The position numbers were made by a program, and so were the translations under genes. Below the pieces are notes generated by a model, which saw only the letters and a program-made list of their open reading frames with translations, was not told the DNA's origin and did no database searches. This document shows positions 52,801 through 64,000 of a stretch of 64,000 nucleotides of DNA, piece after piece. Source of the stretch: Rhea pennata (taxonomy: Eukaryota; Chordata; Aves; Rheiformes; Rheidae); contig NC_084665.1 in NCBI RefSeq assembly GCF_028389875.1, positions 122,840,602 to 122,904,601 on the forward strand. The letters are read 5' to 3'. The first letter of the stretch is position 1. Each line of letters begins with the position of its first letter.

Positions 52801-54015
52801 GCACTGCACGTTTATTTGAGAAAGGTCTGTAAGGAACAACAGAGCTGAGTTGCCCCAAAAACCTTTCATGTAGAAGGGACTTGCCACTCAGAATATCTCC
52901 TACCCAACTCAGGAGATTGTCACCAGCTGCTGATCCTCCTTCATCAACTAATTTAATTAGTTATGGCATCCCAGAGGGGCAAGGGTCTCAAGAGGAGGAC
53001 GGGAAATGAGTAGCTGGGTGGGATAATGGTTAAACGAAAGGAAAGAACCTCTTCTTAAAACAGTAGAAAGGTAAACTGATCACTTATTTAAAAAGTAATT
53101 TATAAACTTGTTACTGTAACACAGCCTTAAATTCAAAGTCCTTATTCTGTTGACTTCTGTTGGTTTAAAATTGAAGTGTTTTGGAAAAACCCTAAAAATT
53201 ATCCCTTCTCCCCTCAATCTTCAAACACATTTTCTTGGCTCTCAGCTTCTGCAAGGCAGTCTCATCCACAGCAACCACAGCAACTAGAGGGCTCAGTCCA
53301 AGGGGTAACACCCCCGTGGAAATTACACCCTCAGATTGGTGGAGCCAAGGTTTCTGGCCAGAGGGTTCTTCATCACCTGGTGTTACAACTTTCCCCTCTC
53401 AACTACCCTAGAAGATCAATCAGAGTGAAATTTATGGGAAAAAGGTATCTCACATGGAAATTACAAGTACGTGTTGTACAAAACAAAAACATTGCACTGG
53501 GTTTGTCATATTCAACTATGTAAATAAATGTTTCCCTGAAAACTTGCAGACTTGCAAGGGTGCATTTAACTTCATCACCACCAAATCCTTTATTACAGAA
53601 ACTAATTTATTATTTTTATGGCTTGAATAGCTATATGGTTAACTTAAAATCCAGACAGTTTAACAGTATGCAAAACATTGTAATTTGATCACTTGAATTG
53701 TTATCTGCTACATAGTAAGTTAAAACTCGGCAGTAGGACCCTTAAGAGCTCTCAACTTTAATATGGTCATTTGAGGACAGAAGTTACAGCTCTCAATTAT
53801 ACAGAAGCGTGAGTGGTGTTAATTATACTTCTAAATGGCTCACATTTGGAAAAGGTGATTTTAAATAAAACAAGTTTCATAAGGAGAAAGTGATCTTTAG
53901 AATAATATTAGCTGCAGGAAAAGTTTGGATTTTCTTAGAAGCGATGGCAGTGATTAGAGACCAATTACAAAACTATGAGTAAAAAGATCAAAAGATAATA
54001 AGTCTAATTATTTCC

Positions 54016-54074
<59 letters not shown>

Positions 54075-55823
54075 GGAATATAAAAATGAGGAAATAAATG
54101 CAAAACAAACACAATCCAACTAATTAGATTTATTTTAGATTGCAAACAAACCAAGTTCACAGTCTCCTTCAATTCCCATAATGATCTTTTTCAAACAGTT
54201 CCAGAAAATACAGTTTTGTTCTGGTACTCACCATTTCTAGAAGCTTGAGTTCTACCATGAGCAAAATTAACACAGCCAAAGGTCCCCAAGATACCACAGA
54301 TGAGTGTATAACCATTCCTCTGCTGCCATCTTACTCTGGTCCCACTCTCATGGTCTCATCCAGTATTGGTTGTGCTCTCTGATTTGTTTAGAGCTTTCCC
54401 AAAGGAAACACCTTGGGCATCAGCCTGCTTTTTTTCTTGTCTGACTGGACTAGCACTGAGGAATCTTCAGGTGACGATAATGGTATTGCACAGAAGATTG
54501 ACCAAACAAGTTGCAAACACACCTATAAAACTGCCAGATTGCCACCTTTGCCAGGCAGGATTCATTTATGCGGACTCCTATGTGATTTGTACCTCCTCCA
54601 CTAGGAGAAAAGATATCTCTGCTCTTCTGTGTTGAAGAGATCATCTAGCCTTTGGAGTGGAGGCAGGGTGGAAATTATGATCAACAGTTGGTCAGGTTAA
54701 TGCATTCACCTTCATAAATCAGAAATGATACTGCTGATGGTATCTTGTCCTCTGTGCACCTCAACAGCTCAGCAAGCAAATTAACATCTTTTCCTTATGG
54801 CCTACATCCACTGAAAGTAGGTTGGAGCTTGCAGACTGAACCATGTGTCACATTCAATGCTGCCTCTCTTTATACTGGCTCACAACCATTCCTAATTTTA
54901 ATAAGCTGTTTAAAAGTTCAATAGATACTGTGCTAAACAACTCAAAGTCAAATCCTGCAACACATCAGAAATCTCATCCCCTTAAAGCAACATTAATGGA
55001 AAACATTATCTTACCGTTGATTGTTTCAATAAAAAAAAAAGTATAAGCAGACCTGTACGTTTTTCCAAAACTATACTTGGTATTCAAAAGCTTCTTAAAA
55101 AAATGCTATGAAAACTGAATTAAAAATGAAGCTTGTAGTTTGAAAATGCCTGTCCATTGTCCTGCCCTTGTTTGCCTTCCCCCTCATTCCCTCTACATCT
55201 TTTAAATATATCATATTAGTTTTTAAGACTCCAAGCTCCTCAGACACAAATTGCCCTTTACTATATATAAATGATGCAAACATGCTGTCACTTGAACTGT
55301 TCCCCTGAAGAAAAAAATTCATCTCTAGAGAGCGAGTTTGTCCAGCCTCAAAACATTTAGGTTCAGAAGATCTGTTTAGTTTGTAGCCCCAGATGAGACA
55401 GATCCTAGACACAAGTTCTGTATATGTAAACAAACTAGTATTCATCCACATTACTGAGTGGCAATAGGTGTCCAAAGAAATTCTGAAGATGCACAGAAAA
55501 GTCAGTTCAGTTTAGACTAAGAAATATGAAAAAAGAAAGGAACAGGAATTACTAAGACTCCCAGTCATATTTGCTAGACTTAAAGAAAAATCTTAGGCTT
55601 TTCAGCTATTTGACTAGTTATCCTGACAGTCAGAAACCACAGTATTCCCACGAGAAAATTCAAATGTGAAAGCCTCAAAGGGGGCTGTATAAATAATATG
55701 TACTGCTTCTTTTCCAAACTTCTGCTGCAAATAATTTAATGACATAAAAAAAACCAAAACAAAACAAAACAAAAAAACTCCTGAACACAAGTGAGTAGAC
55801 ATTTCAACGGGTTTTAAACTTAT
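49815..55823. other. Region between the receptor pseudogene and the CD2AP 3' end
   Basis: The 5' exon(s) of the receptor pseudogene (signal peptide, promoter) should lie here on the minus strand but were not identified with confidence. The interval 50780-51560 is GC- and CpG-richer, with several overlapping open frames on both strands and no recognised domain. The rest is AT-rich with one microsatellite. Confidence 0.45.
54016..54072. repeat. (TA)n(TG)23 microsatellite
   Basis: A short TA run is followed by about 23 uninterrupted TG units (54027-54072). Likely polymorphic. Confidence 0.95.
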
Positions 55824-58091
55824 TTTATTTGCTGGGTTTGGAGAGCATGCATCATTTTACAGCACCGGTAAACAAGTCAGGAAAGCATACTGCTTTTAGA
55901 AACTTGTACTGTGGAATGTCTTCAAAACTATTACCCTCTTTCCCTCCACTCCAGTCCATAACACTAGCTGAAGACAAGACAGACATGTATCAGGGCAACT
56001 TCCTTATGGCTAAAAATATTCATAGCAGCGACTTTTAAAAGATGATTTTATTAAATCAAGTCATTGCACTTGGGTCATTTATTGCTATAGTGAACAAAGG
56101 CCATTAAATAATTAACACTTTTCATTTGCGGTTTCAACTGATTGTCTTGTTCTGCTCATCTGCTACAAGCGTAAATACAGACACACAATTTCTGTAATCT
56201 GTTACAAGATTTGTTTCATGCTCTGATCACAGTGCACAGCTTGTACAACAAAATTTTCCATTCCATTAGGCTTAATTCTTGCTTTTTATCTTCTGACTTA
56301 GAGGTAAAAATCTTAAATAAAAGTTTAGTGTCTGACAGAAGTAGTACTGCCACACATTATTCCTCAATATAAAGATCTGACTCAGGTCTTCAGTTGTGAT
56401 GCATCTATATAATTAGGAGTTAAAAGCATTCATATAGAATCAGCTTATGCTGTGACTAGCAAATATAACTTAATACCTGCACAGTATATTATTATTCAAT
56501 TTTTATTAAAATCATAAATCAGTCACTGACAGGCATCTTCCAATTGACTTTTTGATGTTTTGCTTTTTACGATGCATCAGTTGTAGAAAAAGCATACTCT
56601 GAAAAATAACACTTTCATGTCACTCGCTTAAGTGATGTACTAAATAATTACTGTATTTATGGCTATTCCCATGAATAGAAACATAATTATTTCTCTCACC
56701 AATGGACTCGCCAACTTGTGTGGCACTCCTGCCATTTAAGTTTTGCTAGATCAAAAGGAGGCACGGTTGTTGCTAACTGAAGCAATGCATTTGACTGGCT
56801 TTCTAAAGCTTTATGTTCTGCAATTCTTTATCAGCTAAACACAGCAACAAAAGCAATTTCTTCTCCCATCACTTTGTATGTTATTTGCATATTATTCTTG
56901 TGCACTATGTTGATCTTAAGGGTTAAAGATAATGGCAATCTACATGACTTCAACTGCTTTCCACAAAGAGTATATGAAAGACAGTCTTGGATACCAACAC
57001 AATGCTGTCCTCCAAGCAACCGTTCTAATCAATTGTTAAAATAGAAATATGTTACTAAATTTAGAGGTACACAACCTACTGAGAAAGTTTATGGCATAAA
57101 TATATACATATTGAGACCTTCAGAGTATCAGAGTTGCAAAGGATTTATTGGGAGCTGTATTAACAAAAACTGACTTGTGTAAAAACAGATCAAGATGTAA
57201 ATTTAACCACTAAAAAGACTGATTAATTCATTTTAGATACACAGAAGCACAGAAATTGAGAGTTAAAGTTCACTTTTCACTTTGTGTCCTGTAATATTCT
57301 AGGCACAAGTTGAATTAAGAATGGATTCATTCTAGCCTTGTTTCTACGTTACTTGCATTTTGTGATTTAAAAGTTAATTCTGTTGTAACTTCGTGATCCA
57401 ATCTCAAATCCCTTTTTAATCCAATAGTGCAAGTGACAAAATGTTCTGTTAAACTATTCTGACTAGATCATTCATTATTATTACAATGCATAGGTGTTTC
57501 ATCTGCTTCATTGTACTAATGAATTCCTATCTCATTACTCAAACTTATAAACAGCATATTAATATTCTCACTGCAGACAGGCACAACAGCATAACCCTGG
57601 GTAAGACTGCCAAAATTAAAAAATACACAAATATCATATATTCCCTTTTGTGTGTAGGGGAAAAGTAGTGACTGAATTACTATACCACTATTCCATCCCT
57701 CCCAGTAGACTATGTTACAGATTACTTGTAAAGACAGATCACGCTATTTATAGTATAGATCTCTTTAAAAATTAAGCTACAGGTATTCAATAAAAATCTA
57801 TTAAGAATTCCCTCTGCTTTTTATACAGACTCAGTAGTATTTTCAAGCAAACCAAAAAATAAAGGTCTGCAATTCCAGCACAGTAAGAAATAAGGCCTCT
57901 TTTTATATTGGCAAAAAAATTACACCATTATTTTGTTTTATCTCTCTGAATAAAAGACTATATTCCTTTTTTACTATATATTTTAAGACTGTAGAACAAC
58001 AGCATCCATTATTATGAAATAAGAAAATCAGTTCTACTTGTGTTCAGCTTCAAATTCCTGGTGAGTTAATGAGACTGAGTCCATTGCTGTC
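55824..58091 (-). other. CD2AP: Probable CD2AP 3' untranslated region
   Basis: The stretch follows the CD2AP stop codon on the minus strand without an intervening gene. Mammalian CD2AP has a 3' UTR of kilobase size. Minus-strand AATAAA hexamers occur at 57144-57149, 56502-56507, 56078-56083, 56047-56052 and 55824-55829. Which is used cannot be told from sequence, since such hexamers are frequent in AT-rich DNA. The left limit given is the most distal of these. Confidence 0.35.
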
Positions 58092-58133
58092 TCATGTTGA
58101 CATCACTGCTTTCTTCAATTTTTCTATTTCAAG
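58092..58133 (-). CDS. CD2AP: CD2AP last coding exon and stop
   Basis: The acceptor CTGTTTTCCAG precedes 58133. The coding part is 13 codons ([13 protein letters not shown]) plus TGA at 58094-58092, ending the coiled coil exactly where the mammalian protein ends. Confidence 0.95.
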   Translation of the reverse strand, partial: LEIEKLKKAVMST

Positions 58134-61100
58134 CTGGAAAACAGATATTAAGAAAAAGGTCAGTATTTAGGTAACAATAACCTAAAATCTTCAAAGTTTT
58201 CACCAAAATTATAAATTTCAAAAACTCAATATTTACAGCTCCTACTACTATATTGCTGCAGTATATTATATTTAAAAACACGGACTTAAAATAATCATAA
58301 ATTCACCTATATTTCTGACACATCCTACTAGATAAACCTATTCTGAATACAGGTAGCAATTTAACAAAGCTGGTTTTTGGATTATTTGACGTGCTTTGAA
58401 CAATGATGCATCATCTCAGACTAGCTTCCTAAAGTAGACTTTATGCAAAATACTGTGTCATGCTTAATTTGATCTCTTCAAATGGATTTGTAAGATGCAT
58501 GAAATTTATTTCTCCTCCATTCTCAGTTCATATTTAAGGCAACTTCATTGTTTACTATAGAGATACATTAAAAGAAAAATCTGAGGGGTGTGGGGTTCGT
58601 ATGTAAGGAGACTTACTCTTTAGATGCATTCTGTTCTTTGCACACACATCACTAAAAACACTGCACCCTTTGAATTAATTTGAGCCATCCTCTTAATACT
58701 TAAATAGATAATCCTAAATTTTTTAAAAAGTTGATAAATTCCCTGATTTTTTGGACCATCTACATATAAACTAATATTTTCCTTTTGTGAAAACTGAAGG
58801 ACAAATTTAATCTGTTCTCTTGGAACATATCCAGTTGTGGCATATTTCTAACACAGAACATAATCTAGTGCCATCGAGACTGAATCACACCCCAACACCT
58901 ATATATATTGCTAATAACTATTTTCCAATTAAACAAAGGAACAGTGTTCTAGAATTTGATACATATATTTTACTATATAAAACATATTTGTTTATAGAGT
59001 TTTATATATATATAAGTTTATATAAATAATGTATGTATATATAAACTAGTATTACCTCCAAATTACTCCGCATAACCTTCTCTTCTTCCAAATCCTTCTT
59101 TATTTTTTCCAGTTCTTTCCTAGTAATTGTTAAGCGAGGAGAAATACAACTGAATTAGACAAAGGCTATCATGTTATTGCACTCTGGAAGCACAAATTTT
59201 ACAAATTTGTTCAAATTTTACAAGAGGAATTTATATAGCAAAGGTTTGAAGCTACACTTTATAAATAAGCCTTTAAATACAATCACATGACCTGTTTCTC
59301 AAATAGTTTTAACTGGAAGCTTCCAACAACTCTGAACACCTCTTACTGGTCTCCATGCAGCTATCTCTAACTTTTGATTCCAATATTAAGAAGGCTAATT
59401 AAGAAGCATTTTTACAGTTATTTACTCTAAGAAAGGAGGTTAAACTGAAAAGATCTGGAATCTTCTGCATGCTGAAGTTTGGATCTAGATTTAAGATAAT
59501 TCATCTAACTACTCTGTAAAGAATACTTAAGAAAAAAAAACATAAAGCAGTTCTTTTATATCACAGACTTACATTTTGAATTACACTAATTTTATTTTGA
59601 CAAATTGAAGGTGTACAAGAAACAGATATTGTTGAGTTGAAAACTATATTCAAATTTAAACTTAACCCTTTTTGAATAGACCTGAAATCAAGCCATAGGC
59701 CTGATTACCTTTATGGTAAAGGTTTTACAATATGGTATTCTGAAATGGAACATTTTGAACAAAAAGTTCCTAGAACATGCTTTATTCTGTAATTGTGTCC
59801 AGAGAAAAAAGTGCAAAGAGTTATCATCATGCAGCTGAAAAACTAATTCTTTAATCTGTGGGACTCCTTGGTTGGTAGATTCCTTCGGTGACCAGCTGAT
59901 AAAGATGCTTTATAACCTCTCTGGAGATCATTCCAAAACCTGATTTGGTTAGCAGAAAGCATCATTTATATGTTTATATGTATACATAAATGTTTGTATG
60001 TATGTATTTACCAAAATGAACATCTGTGTAGTAAAACTAAAAATAGAAACAGCTTCCTGACTATCAAAAGCAGCAAGAAGGAGGACCCAGGCAACTACAG
60101 GCCCGTCAGCCTCACCTCCATTCCTGGAAAGGGGATGGAAAAGCTCATTCTGGATGTCATCTCCAGGCATATGGAGGGTAAGAAGGTGATCAGAAGTAGC
60201 CAGCATGGATTCACCAAGGGGAAATCCTGCTTAACCAATCTGATAGCCTTCTCTGATGGAATGACTAGCAGGGTAGAGGAGGGGAGAGCAGTGGACATTG
60301 TGTCCCTTGACTTCAGCAAGGCTTTTGACACTGTCTCCCATAAAAGCCTCCTAGGTAAGCTCAGGAAGTGTGGGCTAGATGAGTGGACAGTGAGGTTGAT
60401 GCAGAACTGGCTGAAAGGCAGAGCTCAGAGGGTTGTCATCAGTGGTGTGAAGTCTAGTTGGAGGCCTGAGGCTAGTGGTGTCCCCCAGGGCTCAGTCCTG
60501 GGTCCCATCCTGTTCAACTTCTTCATCAATGACCTGGATGAGGGGACAGAGTGCCTCCTCAGCAAGTTTGCTGATGATACCAGGCTGGGAGGAGTGTCTG
60601 ACACACCTGAGGGCTGTGCTGCCATTCAGAGAGACCTGGACAGGCTGGAGAATTGGGCGGAGAGGAACCTCCTGAGGTTCAACAAGGGCAAGTGCAGGGT
60701 CCTGCACCTAGGGAAAAAATCACCCTAGGCACCAGTACAAGCTGTGGGCTGACCTTGTGGAGAGCAGCTCTGCAGAGAGGGTCCTGGGAGTGCTGGTGGA
60801 TGACAAATCGATCATGAGGCAGCAATGTGCCCTTGTGGCCAAGAAGGCCAATGGTCTCCTGGGCTGCATTGGGAAGAGTGTTGCCAGCAGGTTGAGAGAG
60901 CTGATCCCACCCCTCTACTCAGCCCTGGGGAGGCCTCATCTTGAGTACTACGTCCACTTCTGGGCTCCTCAGGACAAGAGAGACATGGAGCTACTGGAGA
61001 GAGTCCAGTGTAGGCTATGAAGATGATTAAGAGGACTGGAGCATCTGCCCTATGAGGAACGGCTGCGAGAGCTGGGCCTCTTCAGCCTGGGGAAGAGCAG

Positions 61101-63779
61101 ACTGAGGGGGGATCTGATCAATGTGTACAAGTACCTGAAGGGAGGGTGTTAAGGGGACGGGGACAAACTCTTCTCAGTTGCCCCGTGTGACAGGACAAGA
61201 GGCAATGGGCAGAAATTGAAGCACCGGAAGTTCTGCCTGACCGTGAGGGGGAATTTCTTTCCTGTGAGAGTGACAGAGCACTGGCACAGGTTGCCCAGAG
61301 AGGCTGTGGAGTCTCCTTGTCTGGAGATCTTCAAGGCCTGCCTGGATGCAACCCTGTCTAACATGCTCTAGGTGACCCTGCTGAGCAGGGAGGTTGGACT
61401 AGATGATCTGCAGAGGTCCCTTCCAACCTCACAGTTCTATGATTGGTCTTTGTGGCACTTATTCAAACACCAGTTAGATTTCTTTCTTTCATGTCCTCCT
61501 TTAAACACACATCGATGCACACATGCACAGACAATGGGGACCCCATAATCACCGCTTTAAATAGCACAGTAATCTTGCTTACTAGCAGTGATGTTGATGC
61601 TACAATTATTTATGCACAGTAATTAAATAAGCAAAGGTAGCACATGAACTTATGCTAAATATCACAAAAGTGATTTACTCTTCCTTATTGTAAAAGTAGT
61701 AAGTATTTAAACAATATTTTCAGTAAGCAGTAATGAATGGAGTACAAGGTAGGAAGAAAACAATTGTGTACAAATTCAAAAAATACTTTGGCATCATATC
61801 AGTACACATTTAGGACACCTACTTGGATCAACTTCTACAGAAAGAAGTATTGAATTCATGAAAGTATATTAATATAAGATAGCTTTATCTTCAAAAAGAA
61901 TTCTGGAATTAAACATATTTAGAAAATGCTAATACATATTCACTTGCAGATTGAGAAGGAAAATATTTACCCGTGTTCTTTTTTCAGTGTGTCTATTAAA
62001 CTCATCAGTTCATTAATTTGAGTCCTGAGCTCTTCCACAGAAGTTTTTCCATCATCTGTTTCTCCTTTAAGTTTAATTTCTCCAGGAGAAAAGCTGAGTA
62101 TAACAGAATTCGGTCTCTGGGATGAAGATGGAAGTGGCGGTGTGAATGCAGATGGCTGAAAAAATAAATCAGTAAAAATGCTAAGAAAGTGAAATCTCTA
62201 TGAACTGACCACTTAAGAGTGTACTAGTATGTGATCATCTTGCATGTACCTTATAGCTATAAGCGTTTAGTTATATGCATTTAGTTATATGCACAAAATT
62301 TCCCTTAACTTCTACCCAAATTAAAACATAAGAATGGTAAAAAAGGAATATCCAGTTCAAGTGGACTACAGCGGTATATAATACAGTTATGCTCTATACA
62401 GAAACCTCATGGAAATACTAAAACATTTAGAAAAAAAAAAATCTACTTGCATTGCAGTTCTCTACATTTTAAAAAGTTGTGATTTACTGGAGTCCCTTAG
62501 TTTACGGCAAGCAATCTTTTGCACACTCTTCTGATCTGCTGATCTTTTCTACATATAGGGAGACTAAAGGCTAGGCAGACGCAAAGCTTAGGTGGAAATG
62601 GTAACAGTTTCATGTCACTCAATCCCAAGATTTTCAACATAAGCTGTATACCGACTGATATAGCTCACTTGCATTTAAATACAATCATTTGCATTTAGAT
62701 GGTTGCAACAATTTTTACTGTAAATACAAGCAAGAGGAACAGAGTAACTAGCTGCCTACTACATTTCTAGCTCCCCTGGTATCATACCTTTTTCATTTCA
62801 AATGGCTTTGGTTTGGCACTTTCTTCTTCTTCCTTCTGCACCTTTACATTTTTTTCTGGACTTGCATTTTGACTTGGCTGGTAAATAAAACATTCATACA
62901 AAACAAGAATATTTTAATGAGAGAAAAAACAAGAACTGTTGCACATTTTTAAGATGTGATCAGAAAAACCTCAAATTCCTCAACTACTGTGAGTTTTTTC
63001 CCCTCCACTCAAAATCTTAATTCTCCTGCAATATTCGTTCAACAGAATTTAAGTCACACAAAAGAATTTTGGACACCATTTGTAAGCATTTTTGAATTAC
63101 TTAACAGATGCTGTCCTTGATGCTGTTACAAGCCTGTAGGTACTTTCATAATACACATATATTAATAAGCAATAATAGTAGATAGCAACTGGCAAGATTA
63201 AACTATAAAATGTTAAGAAGATATTAATTTGATTTTAAGGATTTTGCACCACCTTGTTCTCACGGTCTGATGATGCCACGTCTTGGCATGTGAGACTGTG
63301 CATCCATCTTAACAGCAACATTCTGTGACAACTCTTTTAGGGGTAAAGACTATATATATATTGCTATGCTTGTGAGGCATTTCATCATCAGTGCTTCTGG
63401 AAGAGCTCCGGATTCCCCACAACGTACTACAGCTGAAGGAGTCCACTTTCTGTTCTGTGAGGCTAACTGTCTTCATTCTCTTATGTGCACTCCTTTGATT
63501 CAAGAATGAAAATTCCTACAGGCAAGATCTATAGGAAATGAACCTCTTTAGCATCTTACATTTCACTCTCAGCTAAATGGTTCAAAAGACTGTTTCTCAG
63601 TACAACCTTCTTCCTAGGGTAGTTGGTTCTTAGTTTACTAAGAAAAACAGCCAATATACTCACAGAATTACTGCCATTGAAACGTGTAGGCAGCCTCCTG
63701 CCAGGCATCTTGGGTCTGCTTGCAGTAGGGTGTGAGAGATTATCTGAGGTAGCTATTAAATCATCAAAGCTTAACAGAT
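58092..63779 (-). CDS. CD2AP: CD2-associated protein, 3' portion of gene (five last coding exons)
   Basis: CD2AP is a cytoplasmic scaffold with three SH3 domains, proline-rich sequence and a C-terminal coiled coil. It links membrane proteins (CD2, nephrin), CBL and endocytic factors to actin and capping protein. Only the C-terminal portion lies here, in five coding exons joined head to tail on the minus strand: 63779-63664, 62877-62788, 62155-61971, 59119-59056 and 58133-58092. All have consensus splice sites and compatible phases (1, 0, 0, 2, 0), giving an uninterrupted frame of about 165 residues. Diagnostic pieces are [34 protein letters not shown] and EIEKLKKAV. The paralogue SH3KBP1 is excluded because it has a different sequence between the capping-protein motif and the coiled coil. 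Upstream exons lie beyond the right edge. Confidence 0.96.
59056..59119 (-). CDS. CD2AP: CD2AP exon, coiled coil
   Basis: A 64-bp exon with acceptor ATTACTAG and donor GAG|GTAATA. Its first base completes the Gly codon from the previous exon. It encodes [20 protein letters not shown], differing from the human segment at very few positions. It is separated from the previous exon by a 2.85-kb intron that holds the CR1 insertion. Confidence 0.96.
59120..61970 (-). other. CD2AP: CD2AP intron hosting the CR1 insertion
   Basis: A 2.85-kb phase-2 intron. Apart from the CR1 copy, both flanks are AT-rich and hold no other recognisable feature. Confidence 0.85.
60070..61446 (+). mobile_element. CR1 LINE in CD2AP intron, 5'-truncated, long RT frame
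   Basis: A CR1 copy of nearly 1.4 kb in the orientation opposite to CD2AP. The open frame 59970-60728 enters the element near 60078 and carries the catalytic half of the reverse transcriptase. Visible are the [13 protein letters not shown] block, motif A ([13 protein letters not shown]), motif B ([20 protein letters not shown]) and the FADD active site of motif C. The frame closes with TAG at 60726-60728. The C-terminal extension continues in another frame from about 60757 to 61020, and further breaks follow. The tail GGTTGGACTAGATGATCTGC at about 61391 and TTCTATGATT at 61435 mark the 3' end. The endonuclease and the N-terminal part of RT are missing, so it cannot move on its own. Confidence 0.96.
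61971..62155 (-). CDS. CD2AP: CD2AP exon, Ser/Pro linker and first half of coiled coil
   Basis: A 185-bp exon with acceptor TTTTTTCAG and donor CACGG|GTAAAT, starting in phase 0 and ending two bases into a Gly codon. The first half is Ser/Pro-rich ([15 protein letters not shown]) and diverged from mammals. The second half ([20 protein letters not shown]) begins the C-terminal coiled coil, with hydrophobic residues at heptad spacing. Confidence 0.95.
62266..62293. repeat. 14-bp tandem duplication
   Basis: TTTAGTTATATGCA is repeated twice head to tail (62266-62279 and 62280-62293) in the intron between two CD2AP exons, about 110 bp from the acceptor of the downstream exon. No role is evident. 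Confidence 0.85.
62788..62877 (-). CDS. CD2AP: CD2AP exon, Lys/Glu-rich linker
   Basis: A 90-bp exon (30 codons, phase 0 both sides), acceptor TTTACCAG and donor AAG|GTATGA. It encodes a charged linker containing [18 protein letters not shown], comparable to 'SPEKILKLPKEEDSANLKP' of the human protein. Confidence 0.93.
62878..63663 (-). other. CD2AP: CD2AP intron
   Basis: A 786-bp intron, phase 0. No additional exon or repeat was recognised in it. Confidence 0.85.
63664..63779 (-). CDS. CD2AP: CD2AP exon with capping-protein-interaction motif
   Basis: This 116-bp exon has acceptor CTTTTTCTAG before 63779 and donor TCT|GTGAGT after 63664. Its first two bases complete an Asp codon begun upstream (phase 1) and it ends on a codon boundary. 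It encodes [17 protein letters not shown], which fits the capping-protein-interaction consensus LxHxTxxRPKx6P at every fixed position. Actin capping protein regulation by this protein is therefore expected to be conserved. Confidence 0.96.
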
Positions 63780-64000
63780 CTAGAAAAAGATCAAACATGG
63801 ACCACCATCAAGATCAGAATTTTTTGATGGGATACTTTTTATTGTTTTTTTTTTCCCCCCTAAGAAGAATTAAAAAATTATCTGAACTCTTATTGCATCA
63901 AAATTTTTTCATGCACACAATATGAACGGTATGAAACAACTAGATGACTTCAGCTTATCTGGAAAACCATATTTTCCCTCTGAAAATGCTATGAGTTGAT

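Noticed and set aside
52696..52887. Minus-strand frame ending LLLHCVFLLMALGGLSAQSEVQ, signal-peptide-like, upstream of the receptor pseudogene.
   Set aside because: The hydrophobic stretch has no ATG in a sensible position, no convincing splice donor, and ends in a stop. It may be chance, so it is not called as the missing first exon.
1..64000. CRISPR arrays, bacterial operons, endogenous retroviruses or a novel defence system.
   Set aside because: No regularly spaced repeats, no prokaryotic-type gene layout and no viral gag/pol/env reading were seen. The only reverse transcriptase is that of CR1 LINEs.

Overview
This is a vertebrate nuclear window with widely spaced, intron-split genes. It is most likely from a bird: the interspersed repeats are CR1 LINEs ending in the GGTTGGACTAGATGATCTCC / TTCTATGATT tail, and no SINE family or ERV was recognised. 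The DNA is AT-rich, with poly-A/T tracts and microsatellites. No bacterial-type operons, CRISPR arrays or RNA genes were seen.

Right end (about 55.8-64 kb): the last five coding exons of CD2AP on the minus strand. All have clean splice sites and consistent phases. They encode the capping-protein-interaction motif, a Lys/Glu-rich linker and the C-terminal coiled coil. A fairly young CR1 element with a long reverse-transcriptase frame sits, in the opposite orientation, in the intron between the third and fourth of these exons.

Middle (45.8-49.8 kb): downstream of CD2AP on the same strand lies an adhesion G-protein-coupled receptor of subfamily F, best matching ADGRF4/ADGRF2. This agrees with the mammalian order CD2AP-ADGRF2-ADGRF4. 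Five exons are recognisable with intact splice sites, but the large GAIN/seven-transmembrane exon carries four premature stops and three separate frame breaks. It therefore reads as a unitary pseudogene. This is the strongest biological observation in the window.

Left (1-45.7 kb): no intact protein-coding gene was recognised. It holds CR1 copies of different ages (1-1232, 6284-6450 minus, 18335-18465, 34176-34955), a broken coding-like segment (7191-7683) and an unresolved GC-richer block with open frames (4915-5460). There are also two CpG-dense spots that could be first exons or promoters (around 9.6-10.05 kb on the minus strand and 38.98-39.30 kb on the plus strand), plus several simple repeats. 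OPN5, the next gene expected by mammalian synteny, was not found.

All family assignments rest on reading translations by eye against remembered family features. No database search was run.
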